Shown: piece by piece, positions 37,190-47,023 of the stretch
Layout of the letters: every line of letters starts with the position of its first letter
How positions within the stretch are numbered: the stretch's first letter is position 1
Assembly (NCBI GenBank): GCA_029448655.1
Contig: JACCLO010000011.1
Span: 2,976,001-3,040,000 of the forward strand
Length of the DNA: 64,000 nt
Direction of reading: 5' to 3'
Source of the DNA: Wolfiporia cocos
Taxonomy: Eukaryota > Basidiomycota > Agaricomycetes > Polyporales > Phaeolaceae
Program-made: the position numbers and the translations under genes
The notes under the pieces: generated by a model
Told to the model about the DNA's origin: nothing
What the model saw: only the letters and a program-made list of their open reading frames with translations
The model's database searches: none

Positions 37190-38272
37190 TCACCACTTCC
37201 GTTTCCGCATAGAGTTCTTTGCATGAAGCGTATTTCTCCCTTTCGCGCCGCGCCCACGTTGAAGCTCCCTGAATTTCTTCTTTGCGTAGCTTCTTGTCTC
37301 GGCATCGTCCACGAGCTCATCAACTAAAGTGCGCTTCCTGTTCGACCTGCTGAGGTTCTCTGCACTGTGTGCTCCGAACGGTGAAGGGGTCGCAACAATG
37401 GTGCCAATCTGTAGTCCGGAGGTACAAGCTGAGCGTGGATCCATCGATGAGGGAAAACGGCGTACAGCAAAGTGCTTGGGGAGACCCTTGATGCCCTTGC
37501 CTTCCCCTTCGTCTCTACGGTAGAACCTTTTCGGGTCGAGGTGATTGCGGAGTCGGAGAGCTTCTACTTCGCGGTACAAGCGTGGAAGATCGGCGGCATC
37601 TGGTTCCGGGAGGTCAAACCATCCGGGGCCTGCCGTTTTATGATCAAGCTGCATGCAGCCAGGTATTGTGCGTCAGCTTCTGCAAACGACACAGAGTGCC
37701 GGAACGCACCGCTTTCCTTTCCTTTTTCGTCAATGGCTTGCCTGTAGATGTGACTTCTGGAGGAGGCGCAGGTGCCGCTGGTGTATTGATGGACGCAGTG
37801 GCCTTCTGTGAACGTTCTATGTTGAGGTCTCGAACAGCTGAAGGGGCAAATTTGCGGGGGCCATCAAATTTGATGTACGGATCAGGCAATGTGCCAGGAT
37901 TCAACGCCGGCAGAGACCTTGGCTAATTCAATGACTGATCACGCAAGATGTGAAGCAAACGTACCCTCCTTCTAGACGGAGCTCCTCCTCTTCCTTCCAC
38001 CCTTCACTCCCATTGCGTCCGGTCCGTTCCTGCGCTTTCAGTTTCGCATTATGCCTAGCCCTTTCGAGCAATTGCTCAAGGAACTCCTCAGTGATATCCT
38101 CGTCAGAGTCGCTGCCTGAAGAATCAGATTCACTATCCGAGTCCGAATGAGAATCTGTATCGGAGTCTGCATCTGAGGAGAGCGTGTCTGATAGAAGGGT
38201 GGTGCTCTCGTCTTCTGTTTCGTGCATATCAGCAGCCTTTTCTTTTCCCTTCTGCGAAATGACCGAAGACAT
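37190..38272 (-). CDS. FCF2: Pre-rRNA processing protein FCF2
   Basis: Starts 'MSSVISQKGKEKAADM'. It has a long Asp/Ser-rich acidic tract (about residues 20-65), then 'ITEEFLEQLLERARHNAKLKAQER'. After an intron comes 'LPDPYIKFDG' and a linker. The FCF2 domain follows another intron: 'TAGPGWFDLPEPDAADLPRLYREVEALRLRNHLDPKRFYRRDEG', 'GLPKHFAIGTIVATP', then 'SNRKRTLVDELVDDAETRSYAKKKFRELQ'. It ends in a basic 'NSMRKRKW' tail. FCF2 (DNTTIP2/TdIF2 family) acts in the nucleolar SSU processome in early 18S pre-rRNA cleavages. An upstream in-frame Met at 38563 exists but would overlap COQ5 and is not conserved. Head-to-head with COQ5. Confidence 0.88.
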
Positions 38273-38431
38273 GTTCAATGTGGCTGCGATAGGTGCTGTG
38301 GAAAAGAGGTCAAGGCGGCGAAAGCGAACAGGGACTCGGTCTGCAACTTCGATCGCCGATCGTGGTCGTGGGAAGACCTGTAGGAGCGTTTCCCGGCCGA
38401 TGCAGCGACCCCGGTCACTTTCTCCTCGACC
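38273..38431. promoter_or_regulatory. Shared divergent promoter region, FCF2 / COQ5
   Basis: Only 159 bp separate the two start codons, so core promoters and leaders of both genes must lie here or overlap the coding starts. Confidence 0.45.
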
Positions 38432-39442
38432 ATGCTCTCGTGCAACCTCGCTCGGAGAGCATGTCGTTCCTCTCGGGCCGTGCGCCCCCTCCGATTCAAC
38501 CACAACCAAACCAGCCCACAAACTGACGCGCAATTTTCGCGTACAACACATTTTGGCTTCCAAACTGTTCCCGAGGAAAGCAAAGAATCACTTGTCCGGA
38601 ATGTGTTCGACTCTGTGGCCTCGTCCTACGATCTCATGAACGACGCGATGTCGCTGGGCGTACATCGTCTCTGGAAAGATGATTACGTCTCGTTGCTCAA
38701 GCCAGGGTCAAAGGGTCCGACAAAGTGCATTGACGTCGCCGGCGGTACAGGAGACATAGCACTGCGCATGCTGGATTTTGCCCGGGAACGCTACGCTGAC
38801 AGGGAAACAAGCGTTGACGTTGTTGACATCAACACAGAGATGTTGAAAGAGGGATACAAGCGTTTCAAAAAGACAATGTATCACAATAGTATGCACCCAG
38901 GATTCTCGCTTGCCCGATGGTGCTCATGGCTGTCTAGCTCACCAGATTGCCTTCATTGAGGGTAACGCGCAGGCCTTGCCTCAGGAGCAGTTTCCATCAA
39001 ATACCTACGACCTGTACACTATTGCCTTTGGTATCCGGAATTGCACGTCTATTCCAGATGTTCTAAAGGAAGCATATCGCGTACTAAAGCCGGGCGGTAC
39101 CTTCGCCTGTCTCGAATTCAGCAGGGTCAGCAATCCATTGCTTAGCGCGTGCGTTGTCAACTTCTCTTCTAGTTGAACATATTGACATTGAGACCGGTGG
39201 CTAGATTGTATGACCAATATTCGTTCTCTATAATCCCACTCCTTGGGACAATTCTTGCCGGGGACCGAGCTTCGTATCAATATCTGGTCGAATCGATCCG
39301 CCGATTCCCTCCTCAACCCGAGTTTGCGCAGATGATCGCAGATGCCGGGTTTGCTACAGGTGGTATGCACGAGGGAAAAGGTGGAGCTTGGCGGGATCTC
39401 TGGGGAGGAATTGCTTCTATCCACATGGGCGTGAAAGTATGA
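38432..39442 (+). CDS. COQ5: COQ5, ubiquinone biosynthesis C-methyltransferase
   Basis: Three exons (38432-38888, 38938-39125, 39173-39442) give 304 residues. The N-terminus '[22 protein letters not shown]' is a typical mitochondrial presequence. The UbiE/COQ5 domain reads '[47 protein letters not shown]', SAM motif I '[14 protein letters not shown]', '[11 protein letters not shown]', '[10 protein letters not shown]', '[28 protein letters not shown]' and 'CLEFSR'. The C-terminus has '[44 protein letters not shown]'. It methylates the benzoquinol ring of the coenzyme Q precursor in the matrix, within the CoQ synthome. No break. Confidence 0.94.
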
Positions 39443-39789
39443 TATTGCCCTGCAATCTTGGCTCGGAACAGCTTGGGCGACCACATTGCGATGACAAATA
39501 CACCAGATGCTTGACTGATGGGACTTGTGGCTGAGCTGCTGTTTCATTGTCCACTGAGGCAATATTCATATCTACTTGTCTAAACCACCAGTATCGTTCG
39601 TAGCGCTATCGAGAGACCGACCTGTGGTCCTGTGCAGACTGAGGTGTGCCGCCGTGAGTGCAGCAGGCTGTGATCTTAGCGCCCACAGAACACGCTTCCT
39701 CTGCGCGCCATATTCGTTCGCTACAACCACCACCTGCTTTCGTAGCAGACTATCGCATCTGCTGCACCGCACACATTGAGACGCACATA

Positions 39790-42527
39790 ATGGCGAGCGG
39801 GTCGTCTTCCACCACCGCCTACCCCATGCCTCCAGCTAATGCTGACTTAACTACGACCTGGGCGTACCTCGAAGAGGGTGTCGACCATATTATGACCAAG
39901 CTTCAAACAGGGGTCTCATACTCAAAATACATGAGCTTGTACACTGTATCTTACAACTATTGCACGTCATCCAAAATGCACGGCGCGGGAGACCAGGGTC
40001 TCGGTCACCGCAGTGAGTGAACCATTCCCTATCGGTCGGGTGCTTGTTGATAGACTGTAGCTGGAGCCAATTTAATGGGTTCTGATTTGTACAACCACCT
40101 CATACGCTATTTTGTGGATCATCTCAAGACCTTGAAAGTGGTGCGTGTGTATGTACGGCTTGTGTGGCAGAGTGCTGGGCTGACGATGTGTACAGCAATC
40201 TGACTCGCTACAAGATGAGGCACTGTTGGCGTACTACGCTCAAGAGTGGGACCGGTATACTACTGGTGCAAACTATATTAATCGATTGTTCACGTATCTC
40301 AACCGACACTGGGTCAAGCGTGAGCGTGATGAAGGCAGGAAAGGCGTCTACCCAGTGTACACGGTATTACGACTCTCCTTATTTTTCTTCCGGTCACACT
40401 CTCACACATGCCTTACTAGCTTGCATTGGTACAATGGAAGAATAACTTCTTCCTTCATGTACAAAGCAAGGGTCAGAAGCTTGCTGGTGCCATCCTCCGC
40501 CTTATTGAGCGGCAACGGAACGGCGAGACGATCAACCAGACTCTTGTGAAGAAGGTCGTCGACTCGTTTGTCTCTCTCGGATTGGACGAGAGTGACATCA
40601 ACAAAGTCTCGTTCGAAGTTTACAAGGAGCACTTCGAAGCACCATTCCTCGATGCAACAGAGAAGTACTATCGGCAAGAATCTGAGACGTTCCTCGCAAG
40701 CAACACTGTTGCGGAATATCTGAAGAAAGCTGAGGAACGGCTAAAGGAGGAAGAAGACCGAGTAGAGCGGTACCTCAACAACAACACGCGCAAGGGTCTC
40801 ATCAGCAAATGCGAGCACGTCCTCATTCGCGAGCATTCGGAGCTCATGTGGGAAAACTTCCAGGAGCTGCTCGACTACGACAAGGATGAGGACCTTCAGC
40901 GGATGTATGCACTTCTTGCACGCATTCCTGAGGGACTCGAGCCGTTGCGCAAGCGGTTCGAGGAGCACGTCAAGCGGTCTGGCCATGGGGCTGTGTCGAA
41001 GCTGGTCAGCGAAGGTGGCGCTGCGGCCGACACGGTCGATCCCAAGGCCTACGTCGATGCCTTGCTCGAAGTCCACCAGAAGAACTCGGAGACGGTTACG
41101 CGGAGCTTCCGGGGCGAAGCAGGATTCGTCGCGAGTCTCGACAAGGCGTGCAGAGAGTTCGTCAACCGCAACGCTGCGACCGGCACGTCGACGACGAAAT
41201 CGCCCGAGCTGTTGGCGAAGCATGCCGATGCGCTGCTGCGCAAGAACAACAAGATGGCGGAGGAGGAAGATTTGGAGGGCGCTCTCAACAAAGTGGTACG
41301 TACGCTCACTTTGCTAATGAGACCGACTCGTTGACATTGTTGCTCGTGATTTGCAGATGGTCCTCTTCAAGTACATCGACGACAAGGATGTGTTCCAGAC
41401 CTACTACACCACGAAGCTGTCCAAGCGTCTCATTCACGGTGTGTCGGCGTCGGATGAAGCCGAGGCTAGCATGATCTCAAAGTTGAAGGAGGCTTGCGGC
41501 TTCGAGTACACGAACAAGTTGCAACGCATGTTCACTGGTTGGTCTCTTTGCGTCATTATTCTGACCATCTATGGCTGACCGGCTGTCACCAGATATGAGT
41601 CTTAGTAAAGATCTTACAGACCAGTTCAAGGAGCGCATGCAGCAAAACCATGACGATATGGACCTCACGTTCACTATCATGGTCCTCGGCACGAACTTCT
41701 GGCCGCTCAACCCCACGAACACCGAGTTCATCATACCAACTGATATTCTGCAAACGTTCGAGCGATTCACCAAGTACTACCAACAGAAGCACTCTGGGCG
41801 TAAGCTCACGTGGCTGTGGAACTATTCCAAGAACGAGCTGCGCACAAACTATCTTAACCAGAAGTATATTTTGATGACCAGCTCGTGGCAAATGGCTGTG
41901 TTGCTGCAGTACAACAACAATGATACACTCTCGCTAGATGAGCTGCATACCGCAACAGGTATCTCGAAGGACTATTTGAAGCAGGTGTTGGGAGTGTTGG
42001 TCAAAGCGAAGATTCTGATCAACGAGGAGGCCGACCAGTACGATCTCAACCCTGGTACGTTCAATGGTAGTAGGTCCCTAGATTGCCACTAAACGCTTGC
42101 TATCACAGGCTTTAAGTCGAAGAAGATTCGTATCAACCTCAACATGCCTATTAAAGCTGAACAGAAGGCCGAGTCCTCGGACGTTCTCAAGATCGTCGAC
42201 GAAGATCGTAAATACGTGATCCAGGCGACCATCGTTCGGTATGTACCTGTTGATACACTGACACGTGGATATTCGATCTAACTTTCACATTCAGTATCAT
42301 GAAGGCGCGGAAGACGATGAAGAACCAGCAGCTCATGAACGAGGTTACTTCACAGATCTCGCAACGATTCACGCCCAAGGTCGCTGACATCAAGAAGGTA
42401 CGTGAACATTGTCCTGTGCAGCGCGCGTTCGCTGATGGTGTCATCGTAGGCAATAGATCATCTTTTGGAGAAGGAGTACATCGAGCGAGTCGAGGGCACG
42501 CGAGACACCTTCGCCTACGTTGCATAA
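39790..42527 (+). CDS. CUL1: Cullin-1, SCF ubiquitin ligase scaffold
   Basis: The start '[35 protein letters not shown]' leads into cullin repeat 1 ('[17 protein letters not shown]', '[14 protein letters not shown]'). The long exon 40426-41295 holds repeats 2-3 ('[17 protein letters not shown]', '[37 protein letters not shown]'). Then the cullin homology domain: '[52 protein letters not shown]', '[21 protein letters not shown]' and '[15 protein letters not shown]'. The neddylation region 'IQATIVRIMKARK' and C-terminal '[22 protein letters not shown]' are intact. CUL1 bridges Skp1/F-box adaptors and Rbx1. All introns fit in frame. A decayed copy of its 5' part lies about 600 bp downstream. Confidence 0.95.
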
Positions 42528-43119
42528 TCACTCCGTACATCATTGTCTGCTCGCTTTGCTTTGTTGTGCTTCAGCATCGTTTCTAGAACTGTATATTGTA
42601 GCGTATCTTCCGTCTTGGCACGTCACGAACATGATATTTCTCTTATACCTCTCATTTGCCAGCGCCGATTTGCTGCATGTGTGGAGTTGTTCGTATCTCC
42701 CATGTCCGCAGACGACAGATATATGCCCGGTAGACTTAGCATTGATATTGAGACTTGATGTGCATTGCTCTGGTGATCTCTCTACTCCCAATGGTTACCA
42801 TACCATTCTCCTTCTCCTTGCTGTTCGACCGACCAATCACATTATACCTGTGAACAATTTGAGAGCTTCCAATCGTCCCAAAAACGTTGAGATATTTCAC
42901 AGCGTTGACGTACGAACACTTCGCCTCCCTATTAATAAGTTGGCACGATCGAGGCGTTGAGTTGATGCACGGATCGGTGTTGGCGGATCTACTGTGGCTA
43001 GTCGTGTGTAGATTGCTTCTGAGAGTATCTTCGACCGGATGATATCGTTTGGTGGCCTATATATGGTTCATGACCGGTGAGTGGACTTTCAGAATTGTCG
43101 TCCGCAGACAGAACAAACC
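42528..43119. other. Intergenic, CUL1 3' flank
   Basis: Pyrimidine-rich 3' flank, no conserved coding sequence. Confidence 0.4.
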
Positions 43120-43480
43120 TGCAGTATAACGTGATCTACAACTGCTGTCGCAACTCCCGAACGGAGCAGGGTCTCGGTCACCACAGTGAGTTGACAAGAC
43201 TCGGTCCGTTGGATGCTTGATGATAGACTGTGTAATTGAACCCATTTCTTGCATTCACTGACATCATCTGATCCGTTACTTTGTGGATCATTTGAAGATA
43301 CTGAAAGTTGTGCGTATATAGTCGCGGTGCTAGCCACTGATGAGCACAGCAATCATTTCACTTACAAGATGAGGCGCTATCTCGAGAGTAGGACCGGTAT
43401 GCTACTTGTGCAAATTGTATCACCAGACTGTTCACATACCTGAACCCAAGTGAGATGTAGCGCGAACGCGATGAAGGCGC
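43120..43480 (+). pseudogene. Partial, degenerate duplicate of the CUL1 5' region
   Basis: This stretch lines up with CUL1 at about 39945-40347 at the DNA level. Shared blocks include CAGGGTCTCGGTCACC, TTGATAGACTGT-like intron sequence, TTTGTGGATCAT with the AAG...CTGAAAGT context, CAAGATGAGGC, the GGACCGGTAT-CTACT block, and CGATGAAGGC. Both exon and intron sequence are retained, so the copy arose from DNA and not from a processed transcript. Frame is lost by many indels and stops, and neither CUL1 ends are present. It is in the same orientation as CUL1. It should have no protein product. Confidence 0.78.
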
Positions 43481-44170
43481 TAACAGTATCGGCGGAATCG
43501 AGTGTGAACGTTGTAGCTTTTGCTCCGGCAGTGACACCCGTGCTAGACACCTGGCATGAGAGCGAGTGTGAGCGTAGCAGGGATACGAGGGCGAGTCTCT
43601 TGAATTACTCGCTATGGCGATAGTTCGGAGTCGAGGCCATTGCAGCAGCTAAGCGTCAGCCGCTGGAAGTACTTTATCTGTATCTGTCGTGACGGTGTGC
43701 ACGAGGCCAGATCTTCACTGTGCTCCAGCGGCGCATTTACCGTTTATTGACTGGAGAGCTGCGGGGTGCATCCACGGGCGAACAGCAGACGAACGCGCGC
43801 ATTAGCGCGAATACAACAGCTTCCAAATTCGGAAGTGGAAGGTGCAGATTGATGGCGGACATGGTTTACCAGAGCCTCAACGCCTTGGGATTCTGGTCAA
43901 GGTTTTGCCCCGTGCAGTACCACTATCGGGTTAGATCCTTTGCCGTGAATCCTCTCTCGTCCCTCTATTAATTTCTGTGCACCATGGCCACGACAGCTTT
44001 GCCTTTCTGCACTGCTGCTCTCACGGTGAGGGTCGGTTAGTAACACCGCGCCTTTGACTTTCGAAGCTACACCGAGAGCGTGCAAAAACTACACTCTGGG
44101 CTCATGCTCGAAGGTATGTAGACTCGCTATTGTACCGTGATATGCGCTGAGCATGCATAGCCTCTTAGCG
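43481..44170. other. Intergenic, RTT109 upstream region
   Basis: No conserved coding sequence. GC content starts to rise toward the RTT109 gene. Confidence 0.4.
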
Positions 44171-45964
44171 ATGGCAAACCCGAGCTCAAGCACGCAGATC
44201 AACCTGCGTGATCACCTACTCGCCGCGTTGAAGGCCCTCCCGGGCTCGCGCGAGTTCCACCTTCACGTCCTAGTGTCCTCGCCTCGAAGATGCTCCGAGC
44301 TCTTCCCATACGCACGCCCCCGCCCGCGGGTCTACCTACAGGACATATTCGTCCTCCTCTCGGAGCAGCCGCTCCCCGCCTCCGACGCCCCGTCCTCTCC
44401 CGGCACATCCGCCGAAGCGAGCTCTGACCAGCCCGCACGCGTGCTCGTGACCGCAATCGAAGCCTCGCTGTACACGCTGCCCGCGGCGTCCTCCGCGATC
44501 CTCTACGTCTCCAAGGTCGACTCCTCGGGGCACGCCGCGCACCCCTCGCCGACGTCCGCGCTCGTGCGCGCGTTCCTCGCGTTCCACGCGGACCCGCGCA
44601 CGCGCCCCGTGCGTGCCGCGCACCTCTGGGTGCAGCTCTTCGCGCGCGCGCAGGCGCAGTACCTCTTCCCCAACTCGGCCGCGTTCGCGGGCAAGCGGCC
44701 CCTCACGGACGTGCGCCTCTGCGCGTGGTGGCGGCGCGTGCTCGGCGACGTCGGCGCCGCGCTGCACGCGCGCGACGGCGTCCGCGTCGGGATGTGGTAC
44801 GTCCTGCCCGGGTACAGCGAGCTCGAGGCGATGCACTCCCTCCGCGTCTCGGGCGCGGAGCCGGGAGGGGAGGGGCAGGCGCGCGGCCCGCGGTGGGTGT
44901 ACGGCCACCCGTACGCGCAGACGGACGTCCCGCTGCCGTGCGCGGGCGCGGGGGACGCGGGCGCGGGCGCGAACCTGGGCATGTTCATCCCGTGCTTCGA
45001 CGACGACCCGAAGGCGCGGTTCATGGACGAGATCGCGTACACGACGGAGCACGCGGGCGTGAGCTCGCCGCGGGCCAAGCGGCGGCGGGGCGTGCGCGCG
45101 GACAGCGACGACGAGCGGGACAAGGAGAGGGACAGGGACCGCGACGGCGTGCTGGGCGAGCTCGGGAAGGTGAGCGTCGCGGAGTTTTGGGAGCGCATGT
45201 CCTTCCGCCAGGAGTGCGTCGCGGGCATCGTGACTGGGTTTTTCACGCTCGTGGTCTCCTCCGCCATTCCTGACCCTCCCCCGGCGCCCGATGTGTCCTC
45301 TATATCCACCGTATCCCCCTCGCACCCGGTCACACCGCTATCTCCCACACGGCTCACAGCTGCCGGCGCGCCTCTCTCCCCAGCAAAGATCGCACCGTCC
45401 TCCGCACGCAAGCCGCTCTCCGCGCGCAAGCCGCTCAGCGGCGCGGTGGGCGGCGCAGGCGCGGCGGACGCGTCGGTGCGCGCCCAGCCAGGAGGGGCCG
45501 GGCAGGTCGCGCCGCACCTCGTTCGGCGGGTCATCGCGGCGCTGATGAACCACCACGAGTTCTCGACGGCGGAGCGCGCGGCACGCGCAACGGCGACGCT
45601 CGAGGAGGCGATCCGCGGGCTGTGCGAGCGGCCGGCGGGGGCGCTCCTCGATGTCCCGACGGCCGCGGAGCCGGACGCACGCCCTCCCGCCGCGCCGAGC
45701 ACTCCCCCGCGGCGCGGCGCGCGGCTGCCCGAGGTCACCTCGCCCGGGGCGGAGTCGGAGGCGGGCGGAGAGGAGCAGGAGCCGGTGGCGTCGCTGGAGA
45801 CGTACCGCGCGCATATTTATGGGAGCGTCGTCGTCCGGAACCCGGCGCTGCCGCGGGGGCGCGGGGACGAGGGCGCGGGGAACGCGGGGAGGGGGCAGGG
45901 ACAGGAGGCGGCGGCGCCGAAGGTGACGGTGCTGGCGGTGAGGAAGAAGCGGAAGGCGGCCTGA
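44171..45964 (+). CDS. RTT109: Histone H3-K56 acetyltransferase RTT109
   Basis: A single-exon, very GC-rich gene; 597 residues from the Met in 'MANPSSST' (an in-frame Met lies six codons upstream). Family blocks: 'LRDHLLAALKALPGSREFHLHVLVSSPRR', 'YLQDIFVLLSEQ', 'VTAIEASLYTLP', 'ILYVSKVDSSGH', 'RAFLAFHADPRTRPVRAAHLWVQLFARAQAQYLFPNSA', 'KRPLTDVRLCAWWRRVLGDV', 'WYVLPGYSELEAMHSL', 'WVYGHPYAQTDVPLPC' and 'FIPCFDDDPKARFMDEIAYTTE'. The last two carry the conserved Asp pair seen in this enzyme. 'GKVSVAEFWERMSFRQECVAGIVTGFFTLV' follows. The remaining roughly 200 residues are Ala/Pro/Ser-rich and disordered. It acetylates K56 (and K9) of new H3 with Vps75 or Asf1 during replication. Confidence 0.93.
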   Translation: MANPSSSTQINLRDHLLAALKALPGSREFHLHVLVSSPRRCSELFPYARPRPRVYLQDIFVLLSEQPLPASDAPSSPGTSAEASSDQPARVLVTAIEASLYTLPAASSAILYVSKVDSSGHAAHPSPTSALVRAFLAFHADPRTRPVRAAHLWVQLFARAQAQYLFPNSAAFAGKRPLTDVRLCAWWRRVLGDVGAALHARDGVRVGMWYVLPGYSELEAMHSLRVSGAEPGGEGQARGPRWVYGHPYAQTDVPLPCAGAGDAGAGANLGMFIPCFDDDPKARFMDEIAYTTEHAGVSSPRAKRRRGVRADSDDERDKERDRDRDGVLGELGKVSVAEFWERMSFRQECVAGIVTGFFTLVVSSAIPDPPPAPDVSSISTVSPSHPVTPLSPTRLTAAGAPLSPAKIAPSSARKPLSARKPLSGAVGGAGAADASVRAQPGGAGQVAPHLVRRVIAALMNHHEFSTAERAARATATLEEAIRGLCERPAGALLDVPTAAEPDARPPAAPSTPPRRGARLPEVTSPGAESEAGGEEQEPVASLETYRAHIYGSVVVRNPALPRGRGDEGAGNAGRGQGQEAAAPKVTVLAVRKKRKAA

Positions 45965-47023
45965 GTGGGTTAGCGGGCTATCTAATGCTTGGGTGCGTGC
46001 TCATTTTGGAATAGTGCATTGGCGAACTGTCTTTGGTATAGGTACAGTACACCGTGTCATGTATTACGGTTGTTGTATTCATATGCTCAATGAACGCGTA
46101 GTTGAAGCGCGACCGTGTGTGCCCGGCAATGTTGGAGACAGGGTCCGATCCATTCAATTGCTCTGATAGCGGGTCAAAGTGCGCTCGATGTGGCGTGTGT
46201 TGTCGCCCTGCATGCTTCCCTTGCGAGTCAAGTGCTCCAGCTCCTGGCTGCGCACGGCTGCCTTATCAGGGGCCGTGTTGCGTTTTCTTGTATCGCGGCG
46301 GAATGAGGCAAGGTTCCGGCGGCCAGTGGACAAAGATGCATCTCCCTTGGGAAATGAGCGTGCGACGGGACGGCGGTCTCGATCGCAGCGTATATATGGC
46401 ACGCCTGGGTGTGCGTCCTGAGAGTGCGGTGCCTGGGGAATCTGAACGCATGTTCGCGCAATGACACAACAGCGTTGCGCAGCGGATCACGGCCAGGAAA
46501 ATGAAAGGGCGGAGGCGCCGGGCGGTGCCTGGCGGGGCGAGCTGGCGATCGCTGTGGGATCGGACGTGGACACTAGCGCAGTGCTAGCCGCGTTTGTGGC
46601 CGGCGTGCGGTTCGCGGGGCGGGCAGAGGAGCCGCCGAGGTGCACGGGCAGGGGACCTGCGTGAACGGGGAGGAGAACATCTGCCGCGCGTGCCATCAGC
46701 GGTGGCTCTGGCTTGGCTGCCGCCTCGTTGTGATGCGTGCCGTTGCCAGGCAGCCGCGTCGCGTACGCGGGCAGCGGTGTGCGCACCGTCGCGGGCAGCG
46801 TCGCGGGCAGCGCGGGCGTCGTGCTATTGTCTGCGAGACGCACGCGGAGAGCGAGCAGGGAGCAGCCGAAGAGAGATGGCGGCGAAGCGAACCTTGTATA
46901 ATTGACGGCATCCTATCGCTCGTTTCCGTTTCTGATCGCCTCCATCTCCTCCTCCCTCGCCCATGTCCTCGCCGCCTCTGCGCAGGGCCTGACTCTCCCA
47001 GCCACCACCACGAGCGCCGGACC
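45965..47023. other. Intergenic, GC-rich
   Basis: About 1.06 kb without conserved coding. Several open frames exist in all phases, as expected from GC-rich DNA. Near 46755-46815 there is a short imperfect repeat of 'GGGCAGCG' units. Confidence 0.4.
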
